The position numbers and the translations under genes are program-made. Below, piece by piece: positions 43,952 through 52,161 of a stretch of 64,000 nucleotides of DNA. Numbering within the stretch: position 1 is the first letter of the stretch; each line of letters opens with the position of its first letter. The notes under the pieces are model-generated. The model ran no database searches. It was not told where the DNA came from and saw only the letters and a list, made by a program, of their open reading frames with translations. The DNA comes from Actinomycetes bacterium (lineage in GTDB: Bacteria; Actinomycetota; Acidimicrobiia; Acidimicrobiales; Palsa-688): contig JAKBBA010000015.1 of assembly GCA_021808665.1 (NCBI GenBank), positions 11,783 through 75,782 of the forward strand, given 5' to 3'.

Positions 43952-45175
43952 CTAGTTGCGGGGAACTTTGGACCAGGGGACGCCCTTGTCGACGCGCACA
44001 TCTCCGGGCAGGCCGAGCACCCGCTCGCCGAGGATGTTGCGCATGACCTCCGACGTGCCGCCTTCTATCGAGTTCGCCCTGGAGCGCAGGAACATTCTCG
44101 TCGCCGACCCGTTCCCGCCGGCGCCGTCGGGTCTGCGCATCTCGTAGCTGTCGTAGAGCATTCCCCGGGCGCCGAGAAGGTCGACGCAGAACTCGTAGAT
44201 GCTCTTGTTGATCTCGGCGTAGGCGAGCTTGCCGGTCGACCCTTCGGGGCCCGGGGTGCCAAGCGCCGAGGCGGCGGCGGCTCTCATGTTGGTTAGCCGG
44301 AGCACTTCGGCTTGGATCCAAAGCGACATCAGACGGTCGCGCTTGGCTGGGGTGCGCTCTGCTGCGGGCAAGGAGGACCAGATGCCCACCGCCGTGGAGA
44401 TGGGACCGGAACCTCGGGGGGCTATGGACCCCCCGATGGAGACGCGCTCGTTCATCAGCGTGACGATCGCTCCGCGCCAGCCCTCGCCGACAGGGCCGAG
44501 CCTTTCGGAATCGGGGACTCTTACACCGCTGAAGAACACTTCGTTGAACTCGGCGTCGCCGGTCATCTGGCGCAGCGGTCGGACTTCCACTCCGGGAGCG
44601 TGCATGTCGACCACGAAGTAGGTGAGCCCGTTGTGCTTCTCAGCTTCCGGGTCGGTTCTGGCGAGGACCATCCCGTAACGAGAGGTGTGCGCGAGCGTGG
44701 TCCATACCTTCTGTCCGTCGAGGATCCACTCGTCGCCGTCTCTGGTCGCCTTGGTGGCGAGACTCGCCACGTCCGAGCCCGCCCCGGGCTCGGAGAACAG
44801 CTGGCACCAGATGTCCTCGCAGGTAAACAGCGGCCTAAGGTAGCGTCGCTTCTGCTCCTCGGTGCCGAGCGCGAGGATGGTCGGGGCGGCCATTCCGTAA
44901 CCGATGGCGTTTCGGGCTACCAGGTTCGGGGCTCCTGCCTTTTGGAGTCGAGCGGAGATAACAGGCGCTAGTTTGCGTGAAAGGCCGAGCCCTCCGTAGC
45001 CGACCGGGAAGTGCACGAAGGCCAATCCGGCGTCGAACTGGGCGCCGAGGAACTCCACTTCGCTGCATCGCGACGGAGGCTTCGACGCGACCAGCTCGTC
45101 GACAAGCCGCTCGACGTGTGCTTCGTCGCTCTCGGGGAGTGTCGCTGTGTCGGTTGCTTCGCTTACGGAGACCAT
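43952..45175 (-). CDS. Acyl-CoA dehydrogenase family protein
   Basis: The 407-residue flavoprotein has acyl-CoA dehydrogenase signatures: VHFPVGYGGLGLS, QLFSEPGAGSDVASL, ILDGQKVWTTLAH, and a C-terminal stretch SIEGGTSEVMRNILGERVLG. The typical catalytic Glu would lie in IEGGTSE, as in short/medium-chain members. It removes hydrogens from an acyl-CoA and passes electrons to ETF. I chose ATG 45175; the frame extends upstream to 45238. It is convergent with the Ppx gene, 9 bp away, and divergent from the penicillin-binding protein. Confidence 0.92.
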   Translation of the reverse strand: MVSVSEATDTATLPESDEAHVERLVDELVASKPPSRCSEVEFLGAQFDAGLAFVHFPVGYGGLGLSRKLAPVISARLQKAGAPNLVARNAIGYGMAAPTILALGTEEQKRRYLRPLFTCEDIWCQLFSEPGAGSDVASLATKATRDGDEWILDGQKVWTTLAHTSRYGMVLARTDPEAEKHNGLTYFVVDMHAPGVEVRPLRQMTGDAEFNEVFFSGVRVPDSERLGPVGEGWRGAIVTLMNERVSIGGSIAPRGSGPISTAVGIWSSLPAAERTPAKRDRLMSLWIQAEVLRLTNMRAAAASALGTPGPEGSTGKLAYAEINKSIYEFCVDLLGARGMLYDSYEMRRPDGAGGNGSATRMFLRSRANSIEGGTSEVMRNILGERVLGLPGDVRVDKGVPWSKVPRN

Positions 45176-45259
45176 GCTCTTACGATATCCGTTGAAGCGG
45201 CTCAACGCCGGGGTGGCGCCAAGCCGGGTGCTGCACAACTGGGTGCGTGCAACGGTAGC

Positions 45260-47440
45260 GTGTGGTGGAATGATGAGCGAGAGTTCGGGCCCTTGTCCGC
45301 GTTGAAGCGGCTTGTCAGGTTAATAGCGTTGGTTTCGGGCGCAGCTGTGCTGGTAGCGGGGACCGTCGTAGCAGTCGGGGCGGTCGCGTCTCGCGCCTAC
45401 CACGGTAGCGCCATCGCCCAGGAGATCCCGCTCCCCCCTCTGACAAGCCAGTTCCAGCTGGCGACGACGATCTACGCGGCTGACCACAAGACAGTCCTGG
45501 CGGTGCTTCGAGGCCCTGAGCTGCGTGAGCCGGTAGCGCTGTCCCAGGTGTCGAAGGTGATGGTGACGGCGGTGCTCGATACCGAAGACCACGGCTTCTA
45601 CGTCCACGGAGGTTTCGACCTGCGCTCTATAGCCCGTGCTGCTGTCCACGACGCCTCCGGGAGCGGACTTCAAGGTGGGTCGACCATCGCCCAGCAGCTT
45701 GTAAAGCAGGTGTTCCTCACGCCGTCGCAGACGCTGAGCCGAAAGGTCCGCGAGGTCGTCCTCGCCGACCGGCTCGAACGTGAGTACAGCCGCAACACCA
45801 TCTTGGAGACCTACTTGAACACCATCTACCTGGGCAACGGCGCCTACGGTGTGCAAGCCGCGGCGCAGACGTACTTCTCCGAGCCGGCGAGCGCTCTCAA
45901 CCTGGCCCAGGCTGCGCTACTCGCCGGAATGATCCAAGACCCCAACGGTTACGATCCGATCCTGAACCCTGCAGCGGCGAGGATAAGGCGCAGCCAGGTG
46001 CTCTCGCGCATGGTGTACTACAAGGACATCACCCCGGCCCAGGCGGCCACTGCGAACCAGGTGCCGCTGCCGGGGGCCAGTCCCCCGCCGCCTAGCCTGA
46101 CCGGCACCAACAACTACTACGTCCTGCAGGTGAAGAACGAGCTTCTCGGCCCGGGTAGCCCTCTCGGCTCGACGTACGCGGAGCGTTACGCTGCCCTGTT
46201 CGAGGGTGGTCTCAAGGTCTACACGAACATGGACCCGACCGCCGAGGCGGCAGCGGAGTCCTCCCTCGCCGCGAACACGCCCGCCAACAGCGTCGGCTAC
46301 GAGGAGGGCCTCGTGTCGATCAACCCGTCGAACGGGGCCGTGGAAGCTCTGGTCGGGGGGAGCGGAGCGGCGGCGTCGCAGTTCGACGTGATGACCCAAG
46401 CTCAACGCCAGCCCGGGTCGGGCTTCAAGCTCTTCACGCTTCTGGCTGCGTTGGAGCAGGGCTACTCCGTCTACGACACCGTCGACAGCCAAAGCCCGTG
46501 CTACATCTCGTTCCCGGGTAACAACAGCCTTCTGACCAAGCCGATCAACAACGACTCAGGCCCGGGCGGTGGTGTCATCACCGTTGTCGATGCTACGGCG
46601 AACTCGGTTAACTGCGCCTACATGCGTCTGGCGAGACAGATCGGGCTGCCCAACGTGGTCTCGATGGCCCAGCAGATGGGGGTGAGCGAGGTCACCGCCG
46701 CCGACGCGTTCATCCCGTCGATGGTCATCGGGTCTATAGCGGTCCATCCGATCGAGATGGCAGACGCCTACGCCACGCTCGCCGACAACGGGGTCTACCA
46801 CGCACCGTCTTTCATCTCGAGCATCGTCGACCGCACCGGCGCCGTCATCTACCAAGGTGACCAGCCGGGCAAGCGGATATTCTCAAGCCAGATAGCCGCC
46901 GAAGCCGACGTGGCGTTCCAGGCGGTCGTCCAGTACGGGACAGGGACCGCCGCGGCCCTGGGGAACCGTCCCGTCGCCGGCAAGACAGGAACGACCTCCA
47001 ACAACGTCGACGCGTGGTTCAACGGTTTCACCCCGCAGCTGGCGACCACCGTGTGGATGGGGGCTCTCAAGGGGGAGATACCCATCGTCATCAACGGGCT
47101 TACCGTCTACGGTGCGAACTACCCGGCGAGCAGCTGGCACGACTACAGCGCCGCTGTGCTGGCCAACCAGCCGGTGCTGGACTTCCCGACGCCTGACGGT
47201 GCCTTGGTCCCGCCCTCTAAGTACGTGACTTCGCCGGCCCTCGTCGCCGCCGACGTCCAGGACCACAACTTCGTCGCTCCGCCCGCCCCGCCGCCCACCA
47301 CCGCCCCGGCGACGACCACGCCGAGCCCTTCGACGCCGCCCGGATCGACGCCGCCCGCCTCGACTCCAACGCCTCCAGCTTCGACACCGCCCGCCTCGAC
47401 CGCACCGTCGGGCGGCGCCGGCCAGCAGCCGGCCACATAG
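45260..47440 (+). CDS. Class A penicillin-binding protein
   Basis: A bifunctional peptidoglycan synthase of about 726 residues. One N-terminal membrane helix (LVRLIALVSGAAVLVAGTVV) precedes the glycosyltransferase GT51 domain (LDTEDHGFYVHGGFD, GGSTIAQQLVKQVFL, NTIYLGNGAYGVQ). The transpeptidase domain has the S-x-x-K in QPGSGFKLFTL, S-x-N in NSVNCAYMRL and KTGTTSNNVDAW. The last ~60 residues are Pro/Thr/Ser-rich. It builds and cross-links glycan strands outside the membrane. The start is unsure: GTG 45260 or TTG 45293 both precede the membrane helix; the longer frame from 45011 overlaps the divergent dehydrogenase gene. Confidence 0.92.
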   Translation: MWWNDEREFGPLSALKRLVRLIALVSGAAVLVAGTVVAVGAVASRAYHGSAIAQEIPLPPLTSQFQLATTIYAADHKTVLAVLRGPELREPVALSQVSKVMVTAVLDTEDHGFYVHGGFDLRSIARAAVHDASGSGLQGGSTIAQQLVKQVFLTPSQTLSRKVREVVLADRLEREYSRNTILETYLNTIYLGNGAYGVQAAAQTYFSEPASALNLAQAALLAGMIQDPNGYDPILNPAAARIRRSQVLSRMVYYKDITPAQAATANQVPLPGASPPPPSLTGTNNYYVLQVKNELLGPGSPLGSTYAERYAALFEGGLKVYTNMDPTAEAAAESSLAANTPANSVGYEEGLVSINPSNGAVEALVGGSGAAASQFDVMTQAQRQPGSGFKLFTLLAALEQGYSVYDTVDSQSPCYISFPGNNSLLTKPINNDSGPGGGVITVVDATANSVNCAYMRLARQIGLPNVVSMAQQMGVSEVTAADAFIPSMVIGSIAVHPIEMADAYATLADNGVYHAPSFISSIVDRTGAVIYQGDQPGKRIFSSQIAAEADVAFQAVVQYGTGTAAALGNRPVAGKTGTTSNNVDAWFNGFTPQLATTVWMGALKGEIPIVINGLTVYGANYPASSWHDYSAAVLANQPVLDFPTPDGALVPPSKYVTSPALVAADVQDHNFVAPPAPPPTTAPATTTPSPSTPPGSTPPASTPTPPASTPPASTAPSGGAGQQPAT

Positions 47441-47482
47441 GCCTGTGCCGTCGGCCCAACCAGCCAACCTGAGAGGATCCCG

Positions 47483-48226
47483 GTGACACCAGCGGTGGCG
47501 CAACTTCTCCACATCCAAGACCTGGACAGCTCGATCGACGCCTTGGTGCACAGGCGGGAGCATCTCCCCGAACGAGCCGCTGTCGTCGAGCTGTCCAGGC
47601 AGCTCGACGCGCTGGGCCGCCAAGCCGCAGAGCGCGCAAGCGAACTGCACGCCCTCGAGGGGCGGCGCTCGAAGATGGAAGCCGAGCTGTCGGCCGTCGA
47701 CGAGCGGCGCAGGACCGTCGAGGGGCGCCTCTATGCAGCCCAGACAACCTCGACACGTGACCTGGCGGCTATGCAGGCCGAGACTGAGGCGCTGGCGTCT
47801 AAGGCGTCAGGCCTCGAAGACGAGATCCTCGGCCTTCTAGACGCGTCGGACGTCGCGTCGGGGGCGCTCGACGGTCTCCACGCCGCAGTCGAGCCGGTCA
47901 GAAGCTCGCTGAGCGCAGCGCGGGCGGAACTAGCCCGGGCCGAGGAGGAGATCGATGCCGAGCTGCTCGCACGGCGCGACGAGCGCAAGGCGGCCGCTGG
48001 CGACGTGCCTGCGGTGCTGCTCGGACGCTACGAGGCTCTGAGAGGTCGCCTCGGCGGGGTTGCGGTCGCACGGGTGGTGGCCAGGCGCTGCAGCGGATGC
48101 CACCTCACGCTGTCGGCGATGGAGCTCGAAAGGGTGCGTCACGCCGGCGACGAGCTCGAAACTTGCGAGCAGTGCTCCCGGATCCTCGTGGTCGAGCCGC
48201 CCGGCCAGGTCCCGTCCCCACAGTAG
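47483..48226 (+). CDS. Coiled-coil protein with C4 zinc ribbon
   Basis: The 247-residue protein is a long charged coiled coil (DLDSSIDALVHRREHLPERA, RSKMEAELSAVDERRRTVE, LAAMQAETEALASKASGLE) ending in a zinc ribbon (RRCSGCHLTLSAMEL and LETCEQCSRILVVE). This is the CT398/DUF164-like family, widespread and of unclear function, often next to RNase H or phosphoglycerate-mutase genes in actinobacteria. Here the histidine phosphatase starts 10 bp after it. GAGAGGA precedes the GTG start. Confidence 0.85.
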   Translation: MTPAVAQLLHIQDLDSSIDALVHRREHLPERAAVVELSRQLDALGRQAAERASELHALEGRRSKMEAELSAVDERRRTVEGRLYAAQTTSTRDLAAMQAETEALASKASGLEDEILGLLDASDVASGALDGLHAAVEPVRSSLSAARAELARAEEEIDAELLARRDERKAAAGDVPAVLLGRYEALRGRLGGVAVARVVARRCSGCHLTLSAMELERVRHAGDELETCEQCSRILVVEPPGQVPSPQ

Positions 48227-48236
48227 GGTAGCGGCC

Positions 48237-48803
48237 GTGCTCTACGTGCTACGTCACGGCCAGACCGCCCACAACGCCGCCGGCCTGCTCCTGGGAAGCA
48301 GCGACGTCCCCCTGGACGACGAGGGCCGCCGCCAAGCCGACAAGCTCGGTCGCCTGCCAGAGCTGGCTGGAGCTTCCAGGGTGGTGTCGAGCCCTTTGAT
48401 TCGGGCGTTGGACACTGCCGGGGCGTTGGGACCCTCGGTGAGCGTCGACGAACGCTGGCGTGAGATCGACTACGGATCCTTCGAAGGGGTTCCCGTCGCG
48501 GCTGCCGGCCAGCTTTGGGACCGCTGGTCCGTCGACCTGGCCTACCGTCCGCCCGGCGGTGAGTCCCTATCAGACGTCGCCTTGCGGGTGCGGTCCGCGT
48601 GCGAGGAGCTATGGGAGGAAGCTTCGGACTGCGACGTCGTCGTGGTGAGCCACGTGTCGCCGATCAAGGCTGCCGTGGCGTGGGCTCTCGGGGTTGGCGA
48701 CGAGATCTGCTGGAGGACCTACCTGGCCACTGCGTCGATCACCGTGATCGGCGCCGGCCGCGCCGGCCCGTCGCTGCGGGGTTTCAACCTGCCCGGGGGT
48801 TAG
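48237..48803 (+). CDS. Histidine phosphatase (phosphoglycerate mutase-like)
   Basis: A 188-residue member of the histidine phosphatase superfamily: LYVLRHGQTAHNAAG (the phosphorylated His in RHG), VVSSPLIRALDTAG, IDYGSFEGVP and VVVVSHVSPIKAAVAWALG with the second His. It could act on phosphoglycerate-like sugars, alpha-ribazole phosphate or another small molecule. Its last four codons and stop lie in the left copy of the 49-bp direct repeat. Confidence 0.9.
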   Translation: MLYVLRHGQTAHNAAGLLLGSSDVPLDDEGRRQADKLGRLPELAGASRVVSSPLIRALDTAGALGPSVSVDERWREIDYGSFEGVPVAAAGQLWDRWSVDLAYRPPGGESLSDVALRVRSACEELWEEASDCDVVVVSHVSPIKAAVAWALGVGDEICWRTYLATASITVIGAGRAGPSLRGFNLPGG

Positions 48804-48840
48804 CCGACCGTGGCCGCGCTGGCTATGGTGGGATCGTCGC
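48792..48840 (+). repeat. 49-bp direct repeat, left copy
   Basis: A perfect 49-bp match to 49873-49921. It starts with CCCGGGGGTTAGCCGACC and ends GGGATCGTCGC. This copy contains the stop codon of the histidine phosphatase and the sequence after it. The repeats stand 1081 bp apart, start to start, with the MNT-HEPN pair between. Confidence 0.95.
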
Positions 48841-48902
48841 CGCCTTCCGCTGCGGCTTTGCGCTAGCGAGGCACAGTTGGCTTAGTGGCGTGGCATACGA
48901 TG

Positions 48903-48925
48903 GCTACCTGACGACAACTTCAGCG
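48903..48925 (+). repeat. 23-bp repeat, copy 1 (remnant of MNT-HEPN junction)
   Basis: These 23 bp are identical to 49469-49491, where they span the stop of the MNT gene and the first codons of HEPN. In this copy they are followed by unrelated sequence and no gene, which suggests a leftover of an earlier or duplicated module. The stretch 48841-49102 otherwise shows no gene. Confidence 0.85.
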
Positions 48926-49102
48926 TTCGAGCTAGGTCGGATCATGACCGAGCATCGATCCAGGACAACAGAGGCGCTAAATGGTCCGTGTAACTGGCAG
49001 ATCACTTTTGTTCCCTGATGAGTCTTGCTATGCCGTTTGCCAGAGCCGCAGCGGGACTGTGTGCGCCGGCCCACAGGGTTCGTTCCAGGCGGAGCTCACC
49101 TC

Positions 49103-49477
49103 ATGAGCTCGGTCACCTACGAGGTGCGCGACGGCAAGGCGTGTTACGCGGGCCGCACCCTGGCTGAGTGGGTATCCGATGTGGTGGCTGCGATTGTCGC
49201 AGCCTGCGACCCAGAGCAGGTACTGCTGTTCGGTTCTGTGGCCCGGGGTGACGACGGCCCCGATTCGGACATCGACTTGATGGTGGTGCTCTCCTCAATC
49301 GATTACACCAAGCGCCACGATATCGCTGCTACTCTGCGGAGTGAAACTCCGGCGCTGCTGCCGCTTCAGATGTTCGTGACCGACAGACGCGAGTGCTTAC
49401 GCAGACGAGACGTCGTTGGCTCGATGCACTACTGGCCGCTCCGGGAAGGGCGGGTTGTCTACTCCAGAGCTACCTGA
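49103..49477 (+). CDS. MNT-type nucleotidyltransferase antitoxin
   Basis: A 124-residue minimal nucleotidyltransferase. The active-site motif is VLLFGSVARGDDGPDSDIDL (G-S-x-x-R-G then D-x-D) at residues ~45-66, with MVVL after it. MNT partners of HEPN proteins act as antitoxins, in studied pairs by adding AMP to the HEPN toxin. I chose ATG 49103 with GGAG eight bases before. The gene overlaps the HEPN gene by 23 nt. Base composition is slightly lower in GC than its surroundings. It lies between the 49-bp direct repeats. Confidence 0.88.
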   Translation: MSSVTYEVRDGKACYAGRTLAEWVSDVVAAIVAACDPEQVLLFGSVARGDDGPDSDIDLMVVLSSIDYTKRHDIAATLRSETPALLPLQMFVTDRRECLRRRDVVGSMHYWPLREGRVVYSRAT

Positions 49478-49865
49478 CGACAACTTCAGCGAGGCCCGCC
49501 GCTGGCTTGGGAACGTCGAAGATGACCTCCACGCAATGCGTGCCGTCGCCAACGATCCCGAGTCCCCCTGCCGAATGGTGTGTTTTCTTGCACATCTGGT
49601 CACGGAGAAGGCGCTGAAGGCCACGCTCATCGATGCAGGTGTGCCCTTCAGGAAGACCCACGACCTCGTGGCGCTGCACGCGATGTGCATTCACGTTGGT
49701 CGGCTAAGCGCGGTGGCCGGCGCAACCTTTGCGGTTCTCGATCCATGGGCTGTCGACGGACGGTACGCAGATGACCTTGCCGAGGCGGACCGTGAGCTGG
49801 CGGAACGCTTGGCGGGCTTCGCCGAGCAGGTGGTGGCAGAGGTGCGACGAGAGCTAGGAGTGTGA
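49455..49865 (+). CDS. HEPN-domain toxin partner
   Basis: The 136-residue product is a HEPN domain: ARRWLGNVEDDLHAMRAV, then RMVCFLAHLVTEKALKATL, and PFRKTHDLVALHAMC. The pair R and H in RMVCFLAH is spaced like the R-x4-6-H RNase motif of toxic HEPN proteins, though relatives of this subfamily place the His a little differently, so activity is uncertain. Start is a TTG at 49455, with GGGAAGGG just upstream, overlapping the MNT gene. The pair probably is a toxin-antitoxin system in an inserted segment. Confidence 0.82.
   Translation: MSTPELPDDNFSEARRWLGNVEDDLHAMRAVANDPESPCRMVCFLAHLVTEKALKATLIDAGVPFRKTHDLVALHAMCIHVGRLSAVAGATFAVLDPWAVDGRYADDLAEADRELAERLAGFAEQVVAEVRRELGV
49469..49491 (+). repeat. 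23-bp repeat, copy 2 (MNT/HEPN junction)
   Basis: Identical to 48903-48925. Here it belongs to the working junction between the MNT and HEPN genes. Confidence 0.85.
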
Positions 49866-49872
49866 CACTTGC

Positions 49873-49921
49873 CCCGGGGGTTAGCCGACCGTGGCCGCGC
49901 TGGCTATGGTGGGATCGTCGC
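49873..49921 (+). repeat. 49-bp direct repeat, right copy
   Basis: Perfect copy of 48792-48840. It lies between the HEPN stop and the ferredoxin gene and includes TATGGT at 49905-49910, which could act as a -10 element; the same would hold for the left copy ahead of the MNT gene. Confidence 0.95.
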
Positions 49922-49949
49922 TGTTACAACCTCGGGAGGTCAAGACAAG

Positions 49950-50141
49950 ATGCACGTGGTAGTGGACTTCGATCGCTGTGAGAGCAACGCTTTGTGCATG
50001 GCGGCAGCCCCGGAGGTCTTCGAGGTGAGAGACGACGACTTTCTCTACATCCTCGACGAGAACCCGCCCGAAGAGCTCCGGGCCAAGGTCGAGCTCGCTG
50101 CGCAACGCTGCCCCAAGCAGGCGATCACCATCGAAGGCTGA
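49950..50141 (+). CDS. Ferredoxin of CxxNxxC...CP type
   Basis: A 63-residue ferredoxin: FDRCESNALCMAAAPEVFEV then a terminal CPKQAITI. The first motif is C-x2-N-x2-C, with Asn where a 4Fe-4S protein has Cys; this variant is known from actinobacterial ferredoxins that serve cytochrome P450s and likely carry 3Fe-4S or an unusual cluster. No P450 gene is in the window. ATG 49950 follows GGGAGG at ten bases. Before the MNT-HEPN insertion this gene probably lay directly after the histidine phosphatase. Confidence 0.9.
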   Translation: MHVVVDFDRCESNALCMAAAPEVFEVRDDDFLYILDENPPEELRAKVELAAQRCPKQAITIEG

Positions 50142-50174
50142 GACGACCGCCGAGCGAGGCGGCACGGCCGTCGC

Positions 50175-52127
50175 TTAGCGAGAACAGGGCCGGCCGAGTG
50201 CTTCTAGGTAGAACGCCAGCTCCGCCTCGTATACGGCTCGGATCGTCTCTGCCTTGCGGAAGCCGTGGCCTTCCCCCTCGAAGCGGTGGTACTCCACTCG
50301 GACCCCGGCTGAGTCCAAGGCGTCGAAGATCTCTTGGGACTGCGAGGGGGGGACGACCATGTCGTCGAGACCCTGGAAGATGACAAGGGGAGTCCTGATC
50401 GAAGAGGCGTTGTGCAGCGGCGAACGCCGGACGTACTCGGCTCGGGCTTGCGGCCAAGGTCCTATGAGGCTGTCGAGGTAGTGCGCTTCGAACTTGTGGG
50501 TGTCGCGGGCCAGCATTTCCAGGTCGGTGACACCGTAGAGGCTCGCCGCCGCCGCGAACGCGTCGCTGGTGGCGAGAGCCCCCAGCGTTGTCAGACCTCC
50601 TGCGCTGCCACCGCGGATGAAAGCTTTCGCCGGGTCGACCAGCCCGAGACGGCGAAGCTCGGCGACCGCCGCCACGACGTCGGCCACGTCGGCGACACCC
50701 CACGCGCCTTTAAGCTTTTGCCTGTAGGCCCGGCCGTAGCCGCTGCTGCCTCTGTAGTCGACGTCTGCGACGGCGAACCCTCTCGTCGTCCAGTACTGCA
50801 CCGCCAGGTTCAGCAGCCTCTGGGCTTGCGAAGTCGGACCTCCGTGGATGACAACCACAAGCGGGGGGAGATCTCCGGGTGGGCCTTCGAAGTCCCCTGA
50901 CGCCGGCGGGTAGAACACGGCGTGGGCGACGTCAGGTCCGTCCGGGCCCGGCGTCGGAAAGTCAACCAGGGTCGGCGTCGAGGCGAACGCCGCGGGCAGG
51001 GGGGTCTGTCGGGAGCGGACTAGGACACGGTGCGAGCCGTCCCTGTCGATGCGAACGACGCACGCGGGAAGCGTCGGCGAGCCGGCGACGCACACTACTG
51101 CGTCCCCGCAAGCCTGAAGCGAACTGAACGAACTGTAAGGCAGCCCGTCCATTTCGACGAGGCCCCCGCCGGGCTGATCCTCCCAGCCGATCGCACGGCC
51201 TTGCGGCGTCGTCCAAGTTGCCACCAACCTTCCCGACGAGTCGAAGGTGTAGTGGGAGTTACCGAAAACCCAGTCTGGTTCGCCCACTTCCGCCTCTAGA
51301 GCAGTCAGGGGTTGTGACAACTCGTCGTAGACGTTCCACCAGCCGCTGCGATCCGACAAGTAGTGCAGCACGCCGCCAGGTGACCATCTCGGCTGGCTGA
51401 CCGACTCGCCCGGCCCGCCGGCGACGAGTCTCGCGGGCCCTAGCTTTACGGTTCCGCCAGCCACGGCCATGTCCGCCACCCACAGGCAGGTCGAATCCCA
51501 AGGCATGTCGGGGTGGTCCCACGTGATCCACGCGAGGCGTCCGCCGTCGGGGGACACCCTCGGGGCGGAGAAGAAGTCGTGGCCGTCAACGAGCGTGACC
51601 GGCTCGGACCCTTGCGACAGCCACCCCTCCTCGACCCACAACGGCACCGCCACCAAGTCGTTCGCCACTCCCGAAGCGCCGTGAGCTTCACGAACGCATA
51701 TGACAGCCGACCCGTCAGCGCTGACGACCGGGTCGGCGTAACGAACCGAGCGACCTTCCACGGCGGGGGTCAAAGGCCGGTTCCGCCGCGACGGGCCGTG
51801 TAGCGCCCAGAGGCGTTGGTCTGCGAAGTTGGGGTACACGACCAGCGGATCCCAGCCCGAAGGGTCCCACACCACGTGGCATCTCCCCCCGTACTCGTGC
51901 ACGAGGGTGCGAACTGACACCGCTTCGGGGGTCTCCTCGCGGGGAGGTTCCGAGGCGTCGGGAGGGCACGACACCACCACGGCCCGGCCGGCCTCCGACG
52001 GGCGTGTCTCGACCCACCAGACCCGGCCCCCCGCGTACGAAACCGACGAGAAGCCGGCTGCGCCCGCTACGAGCCGATCGACGTCGATCGGCGACGACCA
52101 CGTTCCGTAGGCCGCGACATTCTTCAT
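50175..52127 (-). CDS. S9-family peptidase (prolyl oligopeptidase-like)
   Basis: The 650-residue enzyme has an N-terminal beta-propeller-like region (about residues 1-390, with repeats such as FFSAPRVSPDGGRLAWITWD and YLSDRSGWWNVY) and a C-terminal alpha/beta hydrolase. The catalytic triad is visible: Ser in RGGSAGGLTT, Asp in QGLDDMVVPP and His in GEGHGFRKAE. Such enzymes cut short peptides or remove dipeptides. There is no signal peptide, so it is cytoplasmic. It is convergent with the ferredoxin gene and divergent from the acyl-CoA dehydrogenase with 34 bp between them. Confidence 0.93.
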   Translation of the reverse strand: MKNVAAYGTWSSPIDVDRLVAGAAGFSSVSYAGGRVWWVETRPSEAGRAVVVSCPPDASEPPREETPEAVSVRTLVHEYGGRCHVVWDPSGWDPLVVYPNFADQRLWALHGPSRRNRPLTPAVEGRSVRYADPVVSADGSAVICVREAHGASGVANDLVAVPLWVEEGWLSQGSEPVTLVDGHDFFSAPRVSPDGGRLAWITWDHPDMPWDSTCLWVADMAVAGGTVKLGPARLVAGGPGESVSQPRWSPGGVLHYLSDRSGWWNVYDELSQPLTALEAEVGEPDWVFGNSHYTFDSSGRLVATWTTPQGRAIGWEDQPGGGLVEMDGLPYSSFSSLQACGDAVVCVAGSPTLPACVVRIDRDGSHRVLVRSRQTPLPAAFASTPTLVDFPTPGPDGPDVAHAVFYPPASGDFEGPPGDLPPLVVVIHGGPTSQAQRLLNLAVQYWTTRGFAVADVDYRGSSGYGRAYRQKLKGAWGVADVADVVAAVAELRRLGLVDPAKAFIRGGSAGGLTTLGALATSDAFAAAASLYGVTDLEMLARDTHKFEAHYLDSLIGPWPQARAEYVRRSPLHNASSIRTPLVIFQGLDDMVVPPSQSQEIFDALDSAGVRVEYHRFEGEGHGFRKAETIRAVYEAELAFYLEALGRPCSR

Positions 52128-52161
52128 GGCGTGGAACTCTACGGCGATCTAACATGCAAAG

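Noticed and set aside
45011..45259. Upstream extension of the penicillin-binding protein frame
   Set aside because: It runs across the start of the divergent acyl-CoA dehydrogenase gene and adds no recognisable sequence.
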